Of a stretch of 14,521 bases of DNA, positions 1 through 7,884 are shown piece by piece. The first letter of the stretch is position 1. Every line of letters starts with the position of its first letter. The stretch is from an uncultured Phycisphaerales bacterium (GTDB lineage Bacteria; Planctomycetota; Phycisphaerae; Phycisphaerales; SM1A02): NCBI GenBank assembly GCA_946886375.1, contig CAMPIL010000048.1:1-14521 (forward strand), given 5' to 3'. A model generated the notes under the pieces. It searched no databases and had not been told where the DNA came from. It saw only the letters and a list, made by a program, of their open reading frames with translations. Made by a program: the position numbers and the translations under genes.

Positions 1-457
1 TGCCAGTTGCCGGAGCGGCGGCGGCGGGCGCAGCGGCGGCGTCAGGCTTGGACAGGTCCGCCAATTTCGTCTGAATCACCTGCGATTCACCCGGGATCAC
101 TTCATGCTTGTATTCCGAGGTGTCGGTCATGGCGAATCCGATGAACAACGCCACCAGCGACAGCGAGCCCACCAGCACGAATGCGTTGAACGGCCGGTCC
201 CAGCGCAAATGCATGAAGAACAGGCACACCAGCGTGGCCTTGACGACGGCAATGGCCAGCGCGACGAAGATGTTCAATTCGTGCAGGTCCAGTTGCGCAA
301 AGTCGATTTTCGCCGCCGCGACGGTCAGCACCGTCAGCACCAGCAATGCGCCGCCGGTGGCAATCAGAATCTTGGGCGAAACGACGTGGCCGACGCCCTG
401 ATGATGGTCGTCGCCGCCGTGCGAGTCACTTGAATGCTTGGGGTGTTGGTGTGCCAT
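1..457 (-). CDS. coxD: Cytochrome c oxidase subunit IV (prokaryotic caa3 type), 3' end cut by window edge
   Basis: This small membrane subunit of a caa3-type oxidase probably stabilises the CoxA/CoxC core. The frame is open for 152 codons from ATG 457 to the window edge, so the C-terminus is missing. Three membrane segments are visible at about residues 30-51, 60-84 and 89-111. The stretch KATLVCLFFMHLRWD around residues 73-87 is typical of the prokaryotic COX4 family. The N-terminus is histidine-rich (7 His in the first 24 residues). After the third helix an Ala/Pro-rich tail (from about 137) runs off the window; family members are often only about 100 residues, so this tail is an extension. 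It lies 39 bp downstream of coxC, with a hairpin in the gap. No strong Shine-Dalgarno is seen; there is no other start in frame nearby. Family assignment is confident; the gene symbol is by convention. Confidence 0.9.
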   Translation of the reverse strand, partial: MAHQHPKHSSDSHGGDDHHQGVGHVVSPKILIATGGALLVLTVLTVAAAKIDFAQLDLHELNIFVALAIAVVKATLVCLFFMHLRWDRPFNAFVLVGSLSLVALFIGFAMTDTSEYKHEVIPGESQVIQTKLADLSKPDAAAAPAAAAPATG

Positions 458-472
458 GGGTGAACCGCTCGG

Positions 473-492
473 AAAACGCGCCCTGCGGCGCG
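473..492 (-). terminator. Terminator-like hairpin between coxC and coxD
   Basis: On the minus strand a perfect 6-bp GC stem (CGCGCC/GGCGCG, plus-strand 477-482 and 487-492) with a 4-nt loop is followed directly by TTTT (473-476). This looks like a short intrinsic terminator. The stem starts only 4 bp after the coxC stop. As coxD follows and has to be expressed, it would act at most as a partial terminator or an mRNA stability element. The T-run is short, so confidence is low. Confidence 0.35.
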
Positions 493-496
493 CAAG

Positions 497-1534
497 TCAG
501 ATCAAGTAAAACAGCGGGAAGAGGAAGATCCAGATCAAGTCCACGATGTGCCAGTACAAGCCGCCCAGGTCGACGGGCGTGAAGTACTCGCTGCTGAAAT
601 CACCCTTGATGGCACGCACCAGCAGCCACGTGATGACGATCATGCCAACCAGCACGTGAATGCCGTGCAGACCCGTCATCATGAAGTAGATGTTGAAGAA
701 CATGTGCGTGTTGGCAGGACGCGAGGGATCCTGCAGCGGATGCGCGTGCGCCGCGTGATGGCGCTGCTCGAACTGGAACGGCTCTTCAACAAGTTCCGGA
801 TCTTTCGCAAGACCCAAAGGTCCGGTCTTCGCCTGGGGAAACGTCGGCGCATCGACGGGGGGAAGCGCAGCGGGATTCGCAGCGACCGAAATCGTCTCGA
901 CCTGGAAGCCTCCCTCCGCCGGCGTGGCCTGGGCGTGTTCGCCGGCGGCAGGCGTGGGCTCATGCGCCGCAGCCGCGGCAGTTTCTGAGGCGGCGTCGTG
1001 GTGGGCCGCCTGACCGGGCTGCACGAACGTGTGGGAATGATCGCCGGGCTTGTCATAGAAGTGAATGCCCGGGTACCAGCCCTCGTGGAACTTGTGGGTG
1101 TACTCGAAGTACTTGATGACCATGAACGTCGCCGCGCCGATGAGCGTGAGGCTGAGCATCAGGATCAACAGGCCACGCTTGTTCTGCTGCGCCGCGGTGA
1201 CGCCCCAGGCCATGGTCAGGCTGCTGAGAATCAGCACGACGGTGTTCGTCGCGCCCATGGTGGTGTCGAGGAACTGGCTGCCGTACTTGAACAGTTCCGG
1301 ATGATTGCCGCGCCACACCGCATACGCGCAGAACAAGCCGCCAAACAACAGCACTTCCGTGGCAAGAAACAGCCACATGCCGAGTTTGCCTGCTTCAAAC
1401 TGCTGTGGCAGGCTTTCCCAGTGGTGGGCCAGATGGGCCGGATGTTCGTGCCCGTGCGCATCATGCCCCGCCTCATGCCCGTGAGCATGATCGTGCGAGG
1501 ACACCTGCGGCTTGGGAGCGGGAATCGTGGTCAT
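497..1534 (-). CDS. coxC: Cytochrome c oxidase subunit III with large periplasmic insertion
   Basis: Integral membrane subunit III of the aa3/caa3 oxidase, which stabilises CoxA and the proton uptake path. Five membrane helices fit the bacterial five-helix form: about residues 50-75, 94-116, 120-145, 287-309 and 324-345. Family features include WLFLATEVLLFGGLF, GLHGIHVLVG and YWHIVDLIWIFLFPL. The protein is 345 aa, against roughly 200 for five-helix relatives. The excess is an Ala/Pro/Glu/His-rich insertion at about 152-276 between helices 3 and 4, predicted to be periplasmic, and a His-rich N-terminal tail (11 His in residues 14-38). The ATG lies 4 bp after the coxA stop, with GGGAGG about 11 nt upstream inside the coxA end. 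It is co-transcribed with coxA and coxD. Confidence 0.96.
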   Translation of the reverse strand: MTTIPAPKPQVSSHDHAHGHEAGHDAHGHEHPAHLAHHWESLPQQFEAGKLGMWLFLATEVLLFGGLFCAYAVWRGNHPELFKYGSQFLDTTMGATNTVVLILSSLTMAWGVTAAQQNKRGLLILMLSLTLIGAATFMVIKYFEYTHKFHEGWYPGIHFYDKPGDHSHTFVQPGQAAHHDAASETAAAAAHEPTPAAGEHAQATPAEGGFQVETISVAANPAALPPVDAPTFPQAKTGPLGLAKDPELVEEPFQFEQRHHAAHAHPLQDPSRPANTHMFFNIYFMMTGLHGIHVLVGMIVITWLLVRAIKGDFSSEYFTPVDLGGLYWHIVDLIWIFLFPLFYLI

Positions 1535-1538
1535 TGGA

Positions 1539-3281
1539 TCAATGGCCTCCCTTGCGCTGCGGCAGGGCAGGATTCAACGCGGGATCAAGATCATTCCGCA
1601 CGATGTAGCCCTGCTGGCTTTCATCCCATTCCACCACGCTGAAGTCGTAGCAATCGCCCACGCGAGGCGTGACCGAAAAATTGTCGTGCGGCGGCGGCGA
1701 TGAGCACTGCCATTCAAGACTTCGCCCGCCCCAGGGGTTCATCGGAGCCTTGCGCCCGCGGAACAGCGAATGAATCAGGTACGCCGCGGTCAGGAAGAAT
1801 CCGATCGCCATGATGTAGGAGCCCAGCGTCGACACCAGGTGATACTTGTGGAACAACGCGGTGACTTCCGGCGTCCAGCCCGGACCGCTGTAGTCCCAGT
1901 ACCGCCGGGGCATGCCCTTGCTGCCCAGCATGAACTGGGTGAAGAAGGTCATGTTGAAGCCGACGAACACCAGCACCGCGCCGATGCGGCCGAGCGTTTC
2001 GTTGTACATCTTGCCGGTCATCTTCGGCCACCAGTGGTGCAAACCGCCGATCATCGCGATCAGGGCCGAACCCATCATCACGTAGTGGAAGTGCGCGACG
2101 ACGAAATAGGTGTCGTGCAGGTGCACATCGGTCGCCAATGTGCCAAGGTGCAGGCCGGTCAATCCACCGATTGAGAAGATGAAGAGAAAGGCAAGGGCGT
2201 ACAGCATCGGCGTATTGAGGCTGATCGAGCCTTTGTACATTGTCGCCAGCCAGTTGAAGACCTTGATCGCCGAGGGAATCGACACGCTGAAGGTGATGGC
2301 GGAGAAGACCACGTTGATCAGCGGCGACTGGCCTGAGGTGAACATGTGGTGGCCCCACACCAGGAATCCGAACGCCGCGATCGCCACAGAACTGAACGCG
2401 ATGAACTTGTAGCCGAAAATGTGCTTGTGGCTGTGGACGGCGATGAGTTCGCTGATGATGCCCATGCCCGGCAGGATCATGATGTACACGGCCGGATGGC
2501 TGTAGAACCAGAAGAAGTGCTGGTACAGCACCGGGTCGCCGCCGAGTTCCGGATTGAAGATGCCGATGCCGAAGGCTCGCTCCACGATGAGCAGCATCAG
2601 CGTGATGCCCAGCACGGGCGTGGCCATGACCTGAATGACGGCCGTGGCGTACAAGGCCCACAGGAACAGCGGCATCTTGAACCATGTCATGCCCGGCGGA
2701 CGCAGGCGGTGAATGGTGACGATGAAATTGAGGCCGGTGAAAATGGAACTGAAGCCGAGGATGAACACGCCGGTCAGCGCCATGATCGTGCCGGACATGG
2801 CCGCGTCAGGCCGCGTGCTGTAGGGCGTATAAAAAGTCCATCCGGTGTCCAGCCCCTGGGTAATGGCATACACCGCGAAGATCGCGCCGAAGACCCACAG
2901 CCAATAACTGAACAGGTTCAATCTCGGGAACGCCACGTCCTTGGCGCCGAGCATGATGGGCAGGACGAAGTTGCCCAGCGCGGCGGGCACGCTGGGAATG
3001 ATCACCAGGAACACCATGATCGCGCCATGGATGGTGAACATCTGATTGTACTGGTCCTGATTCATGATCGTCTGGCCGGGCGCGATCAGTTCGGTGCGCA
3101 CCGCCAAGGCAGCCATGCCGCCCAGGAAGAATGAGCTCAGCACCGAGACCAGGTACATCACGCCGATGCGCTTGTGATCGAGCGTCAGCACCCAGGACAA
3201 CAGTCCAGAAGTGTGAGTGAGATAGTTGTCGCCCTTGGCAAGGTCGGGAACAACGGGTTTGGAAAGATCAAGTGTGGTCAT
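1539..3281 (-). CDS. coxA: Cytochrome c oxidase subunit I (A2-type heme-copper oxidase)
   Basis: Catalytic subunit: reduces O2 to water at the heme a3-CuB site and pumps protons. At 580 aa with about 12 membrane helices, it has the usual length. Visible ligands: His85 and His399 for low-spin heme a, His397 for heme a3, and His262, His311 and His312 for CuB. Tyr266 is the expected cross-linked tyrosine. The helix VI motif is YSHPAVY (260-266), not HPEVY. The YS pair replacing the proton-channel glutamate defines the A2 subfamily, as in Thermus and Rhodothermus caa3 enzymes. Lys340 matches the K-channel lysine, and Asp115 in GAKDVAFPR matches the D-channel entry aspartate. ATG 3281 is 41 bp after coxB; no strong Shine-Dalgarno is seen. 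Identification is certain; the exact heme types cannot be read from sequence. Confidence 0.98.
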   Translation of the reverse strand: MTTLDLSKPVVPDLAKGDNYLTHTSGLLSWVLTLDHKRIGVMYLVSVLSSFFLGGMAALAVRTELIAPGQTIMNQDQYNQMFTIHGAIMVFLVIIPSVPAALGNFVLPIMLGAKDVAFPRLNLFSYWLWVFGAIFAVYAITQGLDTGWTFYTPYSTRPDAAMSGTIMALTGVFILGFSSIFTGLNFIVTIHRLRPPGMTWFKMPLFLWALYATAVIQVMATPVLGITLMLLIVERAFGIGIFNPELGGDPVLYQHFFWFYSHPAVYIMILPGMGIISELIAVHSHKHIFGYKFIAFSSVAIAAFGFLVWGHHMFTSGQSPLINVVFSAITFSVSIPSAIKVFNWLATMYKGSISLNTPMLYALAFLFIFSIGGLTGLHLGTLATDVHLHDTYFVVAHFHYVMMGSALIAMIGGLHHWWPKMTGKMYNETLGRIGAVLVFVGFNMTFFTQFMLGSKGMPRRYWDYSGPGWTPEVTALFHKYHLVSTLGSYIMAIGFFLTAAYLIHSLFRGRKAPMNPWGGRSLEWQCSSPPPHDNFSVTPRVGDCYDFSVVEWDESQQGYIVRNDLDPALNPALPQRKGGH

Positions 3282-3322
3282 GACGATCTGGCTTTCTGCA
3301 TGGACGACGAGCCTGGCGTGAA

Positions 3323-4456
3323 TCAGGGCGAGGCCGGGGCCGGGGTCTTGGGCTTGCCCTTCTCATCGAACTGGTCAAGGTGCTTGATGAATTCGATGAT
3401 TCCCTTGAGTTCGCGTTCACGAAGCTGGCCCTTGAACGTGGGCATGGCTCCGGTGTAGTTCATCACGATCTTGCTCTGCGGATTGAGGATCGAATCGCGC
3501 AGGTAATCTTCCGGCGATCCAAACTGCTTGCCGGGGCCGACCAGGTCCTTCAACGTCGTGCCATCGGTGAACACCACGTTGCCGGTTTCAACTTCGTGCC
3601 AGAGGTCTTTCCACGTCGGACCGGTGCCGGATTTGCCGTCGAGCGAGTGGCAAGATGCGCAGCGGGAGAAAATCCGCTCGCCGGCCAGACGCGCGAGGTC
3701 CTCGTCACGAGCCTTGTCAAACACCGCAGCGCAATCGGCAAGCGCCGCTTCAAATTCTTCCTCAGGCAGCACTTCCACCACCGCGTGCATTTGCGAGTGG
3801 TCCTTGCCGCAGTATTCCGCGCAATACAGGTCGTAGACGCCGGGCTTGGTCGCTTCGAACCACAGGTCGGTGATGCGGCCGGGCACGATATCCTGCTTGA
3901 TGCGGAACGCGGGAATGTAGAACGCGTGCAGCACGTCACTGGAGTCCATGATCATGCGCACCGGACGTCCCAGCGGAATGTACAGATGATTGCTCTCGCT
4001 GCATCCGTTGCGATGCTTGAAGGTCCAACTCCAGCGGGCCGCGGTCACGTGCACTTCGTACGCGCCGGCGGGCGCCCGGCGGATGTTCAAATACCCTTCC
4101 ATGCCCGCGTAGAAAATCGCAATCACCAGGATCAGCGGGATGATCGTCCAGGTCAGTTCCAGGGGCGTGTTGTGCGTGGCGCTTCCCGTGGCCTTCTCGT
4201 GGTTGCGCATGCGGTACTTCAGCACGAACCAGACCATCAGCACCACGATCAGCGCGAAGAAGAAGATCGAAATCCACGTGATCATGTTGAACAGCCAGTC
4301 CACGTCGCGCGCCACCGTGGACGCCTGCTCCGGGAACCAGAAGTGCACGCCCGCAGCCCATGCAGCCAGCGCGGTCAACACGCTCGCGAGCGCCACCGCG
4401 GCCAGCAGCATGCTGATCGGGCCCTTGTTGTTTGATTGCGGAGCCTGCGGATTCAC
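3323..4456 (-). CDS. coxB: Cytochrome c oxidase subunit II with fused C-terminal cytochrome c (caa3)
   Basis: Accepts electrons from ACIII or cytochrome c and passes them to CoxA. The 377-aa protein has an N-terminal hydrophobic segment (about 14-36, signal or anchor) and two subunit II helices (about 55-80 and 99-121). A periplasmic cupredoxin domain follows. CuA ligands are visible: His177, Cys212, Glu214, Cys216, His220 and Met223. A cytochrome c domain follows, with heme motif CASCH at 266-270 and probable axial Met338 in AMPTF. This fusion defines a caa3 oxidase. The start is GTG 4456, overlapping the sco stop by 4 bp (GTGA). A strong AGGAGG sits 7 nt upstream (4464-4469), which fixes the start. 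A lysine/proline-rich tail ends the protein. Confidence 0.97.
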   Translation of the reverse strand: MNPQAPQSNNKGPISMLLAAVALASVLTALAAWAAGVHFWFPEQASTVARDVDWLFNMITWISIFFFALIVVLMVWFVLKYRMRNHEKATGSATHNTPLELTWTIIPLILVIAIFYAGMEGYLNIRRAPAGAYEVHVTAARWSWTFKHRNGCSESNHLYIPLGRPVRMIMDSSDVLHAFYIPAFRIKQDIVPGRITDLWFEATKPGVYDLYCAEYCGKDHSQMHAVVEVLPEEEFEAALADCAAVFDKARDEDLARLAGERIFSRCASCHSLDGKSGTGPTWKDLWHEVETGNVVFTDGTTLKDLVGPGKQFGSPEDYLRDSILNPQSKIVMNYTGAMPTFKGQLRERELKGIIEFIKHLDQFDEKGKPKTPAPASP

Positions 4457-5325
4457 TGCTTTACCTCCTGCCCGGCCAATGCTTCAGCCCTCCCGCGAGA
4501 ATGATGCGATCCCTTCCACCATAGAAATCCCAGACCTGTTGCCAGCAGCGTCAGCGTCACCAGACCGCCCAGGCGCATGATCTTCATCGCGCTGGCGGCG
4601 TAACTGTTGCGCAGCGGGTCGTAGTGATAGCACATCAGCAGCAGGAACTTGTCCATGGGCGAGCCGACCGCGCCGTTGGACGCCTCGATCAGCGTGAACT
4701 TCAGGTCGCGCGGCTCGAACATCACGTTGCTCATGTAACGGGACAACTTGCCCTCGGGTGTGAGGAACATGATCGTGGGCGTGTGGGCGTATTCGCGACT
4801 CGTTTCGTCGTAGCGATAGCCGAAACCGATCGCCTTGCACATCGCTTCGGTGGTCTCCTGCGTGCCCGTCAGGAAGTGCCAGCCGTCCTTGGCAGTTTCG
4901 CGCTTGTACTGCGTGAGGTACGCGCGCTTTTTCACCTCGGCAAGTTGCGGTCCTTCCTTAGGATTGAAGCTGAACGAGATGATCTGAAAATCCTTGCCTG
5001 CGGAAAGTTCGATCTCGTTCAAGCCGTCCACCAGCCCGTTGAGCGTGAGGTTGCACAGCATCGGGCAGTTGAAATACACGGGGGTCAGGATGATGGGCTG
5101 GCCGGCCTTGAGGTACTCGCGCAGCGTCACGTCCTTGCCGTTTTCATCCTTGAAGGGAAGGTCGAGCGGCACGGTTTCATCCAGGCGCTCGACGATGCCG
5201 ACGCCTTGGAGTTCCTTGGGCAACTGATCCGCCAGCAGCGGGACATCCGCGCGAGCGGCCGCGCCCAGGGCGGCTGCAGCCAGCAACGCCAGTGCTTTCA
5301 AGGGATGGATATTCCAGCGCTTCAC
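4453..5325 (-). CDS. sco: SCO1/SenC family copper chaperone, C-terminally anchored
   Basis: Thioredoxin-fold chaperone that delivers copper to, or reduces the cysteines of, the CuA site of CoxB. The 290-aa protein has a signal-like hydrophobic N-terminus (about 9-26, ending ARADV). The copper motif CPMLC is at 87-91, with the partner His181 in YAHTPTIMFL. After the SCO domain comes MCYHYDP (231-237), holding another Cys and His. A C-terminal membrane helix follows (about 252-270) with a basic tail. Classical SCO proteins are anchored at the N-terminus, so the C-terminal anchor is a variant; I recall it from SCO proteins next to ACIII clusters. It lies directly upstream of coxB, overlapping by 4 bp, which suits coupled synthesis with its target. 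The start is GTG with no clear Shine-Dalgarno. Confidence 0.94.
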   Translation of the reverse strand: MKRWNIHPLKALALLAAAALGAAARADVPLLADQLPKELQGVGIVERLDETVPLDLPFKDENGKDVTLREYLKAGQPIILTPVYFNCPMLCNLTLNGLVDGLNEIELSAGKDFQIISFSFNPKEGPQLAEVKKRAYLTQYKRETAKDGWHFLTGTQETTEAMCKAIGFGYRYDETSREYAHTPTIMFLTPEGKLSRYMSNVMFEPRDLKFTLIEASNGAVGSPMDKFLLLMCYHYDPLRNSYAASAMKIMRLGGLVTLTLLATGLGFLWWKGSHHSRGRAEALAGQEVKQ

Positions 5326-5341
5326 GATGGCAAATTCGCTT

Positions 5342-5695
5342 TCACCGGCCGGCCTGCTGCTCTTTCACGATCAGTTCCATGGCCTGATCGATCGGAACGG
5401 TCAGGGCGCGAACGGTTTGTTCCTCATTCTGGCCTTCAACCTTGACGGATTCTTCAACCCAGCGCGGGGCGGCGGTGATCTGCGCGATCTGACTGGTGCG
5501 CAACTGCTCGAGTTCCTGGGGATTCTGCGAAATGACCTTGATCTGGTCTTCCTTGCGCTGTGCCGTGTAGAGCAGCGCGGTCAGGCCAAGCACGATGACC
5601 GACAACAACACCGCGCCCAGAAAGCCAATGATCCACGTCGGTCCGGTCAACGGGTCTTCGTGATCGCCAGGATTGTGTTCGTAAAGGTCGGACAT
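5342..5695 (-). CDS. Small single-pass membrane protein in the ACIII-cox operon, function unknown
   Basis: This is a 117-aa protein. It has a short acidic, hydrophilic N-terminus (1-20), one membrane helix (about 21-44, starting TWIIGF) and a soluble C-terminal part of about 70 residues. That topology puts the C-terminal part in the periplasm. A charged stretch with QELEQLR follows the helix. Near the end, RWVEESVKV and then VPIDQAMELIVKEQ resemble a pattern I recall in small proteins beside ACIII, SCO and cox genes in other phyla (a WVD...VPIDxAMEL-like ending). There are no Cys, heme or metal motifs. It sits 54 bp after actF and 16 bp before sco. It may be an accessory or linking subunit of ACIII or the oxidase, but this is inference. 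The ATG has no Shine-Dalgarno in its C-rich leader. The reading frame is well supported by context. Confidence 0.8.
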   Translation of the reverse strand: MSDLYEHNPGDHEDPLTGPTWIIGFLGAVLLSVIVLGLTALLYTAQRKEDQIKVISQNPQELEQLRTSQIAQITAAPRWVEESVKVEGQNEEQTVRALTVPIDQAMELIVKEQQAGR

Positions 5696-5718
5696 GGGAG
5701 TGATCGGGGGGAGTGGTC

Positions 5719-5741
5719 GGGGGCAGTCGTGACTGACCCCC
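5719..5741 (-). other. GC-rich intercistronic hairpin between actF and the small membrane gene
   Basis: On the minus strand, GGGGG-T-CAGT pairs with ACTG-CCCCC: nine base pairs with a single bulged T and a CACG loop. It lies 8 bp after the actF stop and 23 bp before the next ATG. No T-run follows in the operon direction, so it is not an intrinsic terminator for this transcript. It marks the border between the act genes and the sco-cox genes and may affect mRNA processing, stability or start-site access. The structure is seen; the role is inference. Confidence 0.5.
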
Positions 5742-5749
5742 TTCTTTCA

Positions 5750-7120
5750 TCAGATATTTTCAAACGCAAGCGATTCGTGCAGCCGGGGGTCTCGTTCGGG
5801 AATCAGCGCGACGCCGGCGAGTTTCATGAAGGTGCCCATCGCAAGCAGCCCCAGCATGCCTGCGACCAAGGCGATGTCATAAAGGCTCCAGCCAAAGCCC
5901 ACGTCCAAGGCAGGATCGAAGCCCGGATTGCCACGGCCGATGGCCATGTTGGCCGCGACTTCATGGGCCAGTTCGCGGTAACTGGCGGCATGATGGATCG
6001 CGGATGGAACTCTAGGCATGACAAGCCAGAAAATGTCCACGATGTGCATGAAAAGCATCCACGCCGCCGCCCCGGCCAGCGTCGCGGCGCGACGCTTGGG
6101 ATGCCGCGAAATCAAGATCACAAACGGGCCGACGAAGTGGCCAAACAGCAGCAGCAGGCTGACCCACCCCCACCCGCCGATCTGCCGCGCCATGTACCAC
6201 GGCGTTTCCTCGGGAATGTTGGCGTACCAGATCAGCATGTACTGGCTGAATGCAATGTAGGCCCAGAACACCACTCCGAAGGCAAACAGCAACTTGCCCG
6301 CGTCCTGGTAGTGCTCGGGCGTGATTTCCGACGTCAAACGCCCGCTGCGCTGAAGCAGGTTCATCAACAGAATCTGCACGGAGAAATAGCCGCAGCAACT
6401 GGCGGCGAAGAAATACACCGGGAACATGGTGCTGAACCAGTGCGGCTCCAGCGTCATCACAAAGTCCATTGAGCCGAAGGCCAGCGAAAGGCCGAACATC
6501 AGCATCGCCGCCGGCGCGAACGCCTCCATGCGCCGCGTCAGGCTCACGTCGCCGCTGGCGTCCTGCGCCACGGAACGGCCGACGTAGAACTTCGCCAGGA
6601 ACGCCCAGATGCCGAAGAACAGCACCACGCGAAGCAGCCAGAACCAGGGCAAGTGCGCGCTCAGCGATTTCTCGCCCGTCGCCGCATCAACGTGAATCGC
6701 ATTGGGGCCGAAGAAATACGCCGCCTTGGCTTCCAGCACTTCATCGCCGATCGGATGCATCCAGTGATACAGGTGCGTCTTGCCCATCAACATGGGAATG
6801 AGAATGGGAAGGAAGAGAATCCAAATCCAGGTGAGGTTGCTGGCGACTCCTTCGGCGATGCGGCGAAGCACGACGCTCCACCCCGCCTTGACCGCATGCT
6901 GCAGGATCACGAAGAACAAAGCGCCAAGGCAGATGCTCAGCACGACCGTGAACGCCATGAGATACGATCGCAGGAATACATCCCACGGGACGCTGGAGAA
7001 CTTCGCTATCGCCATGGCCGCGCCCACGCCGCCAATGCCGATGATTCCCGCAGGACCAATGATCTTGGGGCCGGCGTCGCCCAGACGGCGATTGGAGATG
7101 GAAACTGCGGGCTGCTTCAC
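5750..7120 (-). CDS. actF: Alternative complex III subunit ActF (NrfD/PsrC-like membrane protein)
   Basis: Second large membrane subunit of ACIII, a distant paralogue of ActC; thought to add a proton path rather than the main quinol site. The 456-aa protein shows about ten hydrophobic helices, starting near residues 20-40 and including FLRSYLMAFTVVL, WFWLLRVVLFFGIW and FWAYIAFSQYMLIWY. The last two motifs and the later PRVP segment are typical of ActF. The length fits the family. The start is GTG 7120, overlapping the actE stop by 4 bp (GTGA), with GGAGG 7 nt upstream. It is the last act gene; the next gene follows after 54 bp with a hairpin. It could be called a generic NrfD protein in isolation, but its place after actE makes ActF clear. 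Confidence 0.95.
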   Translation of the reverse strand: MKQPAVSISNRRLGDAGPKIIGPAGIIGIGGVGAAMAIAKFSSVPWDVFLRSYLMAFTVVLSICLGALFFVILQHAVKAGWSVVLRRIAEGVASNLTWIWILFLPILIPMLMGKTHLYHWMHPIGDEVLEAKAAYFFGPNAIHVDAATGEKSLSAHLPWFWLLRVVLFFGIWAFLAKFYVGRSVAQDASGDVSLTRRMEAFAPAAMLMFGLSLAFGSMDFVMTLEPHWFSTMFPVYFFAASCCGYFSVQILLMNLLQRSGRLTSEITPEHYQDAGKLLFAFGVVFWAYIAFSQYMLIWYANIPEETPWYMARQIGGWGWVSLLLLFGHFVGPFVILISRHPKRRAATLAGAAAWMLFMHIVDIFWLVMPRVPSAIHHAASYRELAHEVAANMAIGRGNPGFDPALDVGFGWSLYDIALVAGMLGLLAMGTFMKLAGVALIPERDPRLHESLAFENI

Positions 7121-7854
7121 GGCTGAGCCTCCGAGGTGGGGGGCGTGACGGGGGCTGAGGGAGGAAGCGGGATCACCTCGAGGTTGTTCCGCTCATCCGC
7201 GGGAACATCTTCAGCGTTCGCGTGCTGGCTGCGCTGCAAAGCCTTCACGTACGCCACGATCGCCCAGCGATCTTCGGTGGGAATCTGCGATTCATAGCCG
7301 GCCATCGTGCGGATGCCATGCGTGATGCTGTTGAAAATCTGTCCCACGGGCTGTTCGCGGATGGCCTGCTCGTGCAGGTTCTTGGGCTGCACCCAGACCG
7401 TTCCGTTGACGCCTGTCATCATCAGTTCATTGGCGCGCTTGTGAACAATGCCGTCGCCGTACCCCGAATCGCCGTGACACGGGCGGCAGTAGATGGAGAA
7501 CCGCTCCTGGCCGTGGCGCATGAGGTCCATCGTGACCGAAACCTGCTTGGGATAGGACGTCGCCCATGCGACTTGTCCGGTCTGATTGCGAATCACGCCG
7601 CGATTGAAATGCTCATCGTCGTTGAGATGGCCGCGGGCCACAGCGCCTTCCACCGGTGGACGCATCGCGCGGCCGTCGGCGAACAACTGCGGCGCGGGCG
7701 CCTGGGCGCGGAACTTGCCTTGGTTGTCCATGTCCTGCACCAGGTGAATCCGGCGCTTGTCGCTGTGCACCGCGCGAGTGCGCGCGATCAAGGCCGGCGG
7801 GATCAACGCCAGGATCAGCAGCACCAGACCGACGTAAATGATGGCTTTAGGCAT
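7117..7854 (-). CDS. actE: Alternative complex III subunit ActE, membrane-anchored monoheme cytochrome c
   Basis: Periplasmic cytochrome c of ACIII, a candidate exit point for electrons towards the caa3 oxidase. In the 245-aa product there is an N-terminal membrane anchor (about 4-24), then the conserved linker DMDNQGKFRAQ (41-51). The heme motif CRPCH is at 123-127. Met184 in IRTMAGY is the probable second axial ligand, and the final cytochrome helix is DRWAIVAYVKALQ. The tail is Pro-rich (about 229-245). I chose ATG 7854 over the upstream GTG codons at 7866 and 7863: GGTGA lies about 7 nt upstream of this ATG, and the product then begins with the usual short basic run before the anchor. It sits 30 bp after actD and overlaps actF by 4 bp. 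Confidence 0.95.
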   Translation of the reverse strand: MPKAIIYVGLVLLILALIPPALIARTRAVHSDKRRIHLVQDMDNQGKFRAQAPAPQLFADGRAMRPPVEGAVARGHLNDDEHFNRGVIRNQTGQVAWATSYPKQVSVTMDLMRHGQERFSIYCRPCHGDSGYGDGIVHKRANELMMTGVNGTVWVQPKNLHEQAIREQPVGQIFNSITHGIRTMAGYESQIPTEDRWAIVAYVKALQRSQHANAEDVPADERNNLEVIPLPPSAPVTPPTSEAQP

Positions 7855-7884
7855 CTTTTTCACCACAGTGGGAAAGCCAAGACC

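Noticed and set aside
2346..3134. Plus-strand open frame opposite coxA
   Set aside because: Asp/His/Arg-rich translation is the mirror of coxA codon usage; no motif.
5719..5747. Plus-strand reading of the 5719-5741 hairpin followed by TTCTTT as an intrinsic terminator
   Set aside because: No plus-strand gene lies upstream for it to terminate; only antisense shadows are there.
5327..6472. 381-codon plus-strand open frame opposite the small membrane gene and actF
   Set aside because: Antisense shadow with low-complexity, charged composition and no family resemblance; spans several minus-strand gene borders without a ribosome site.
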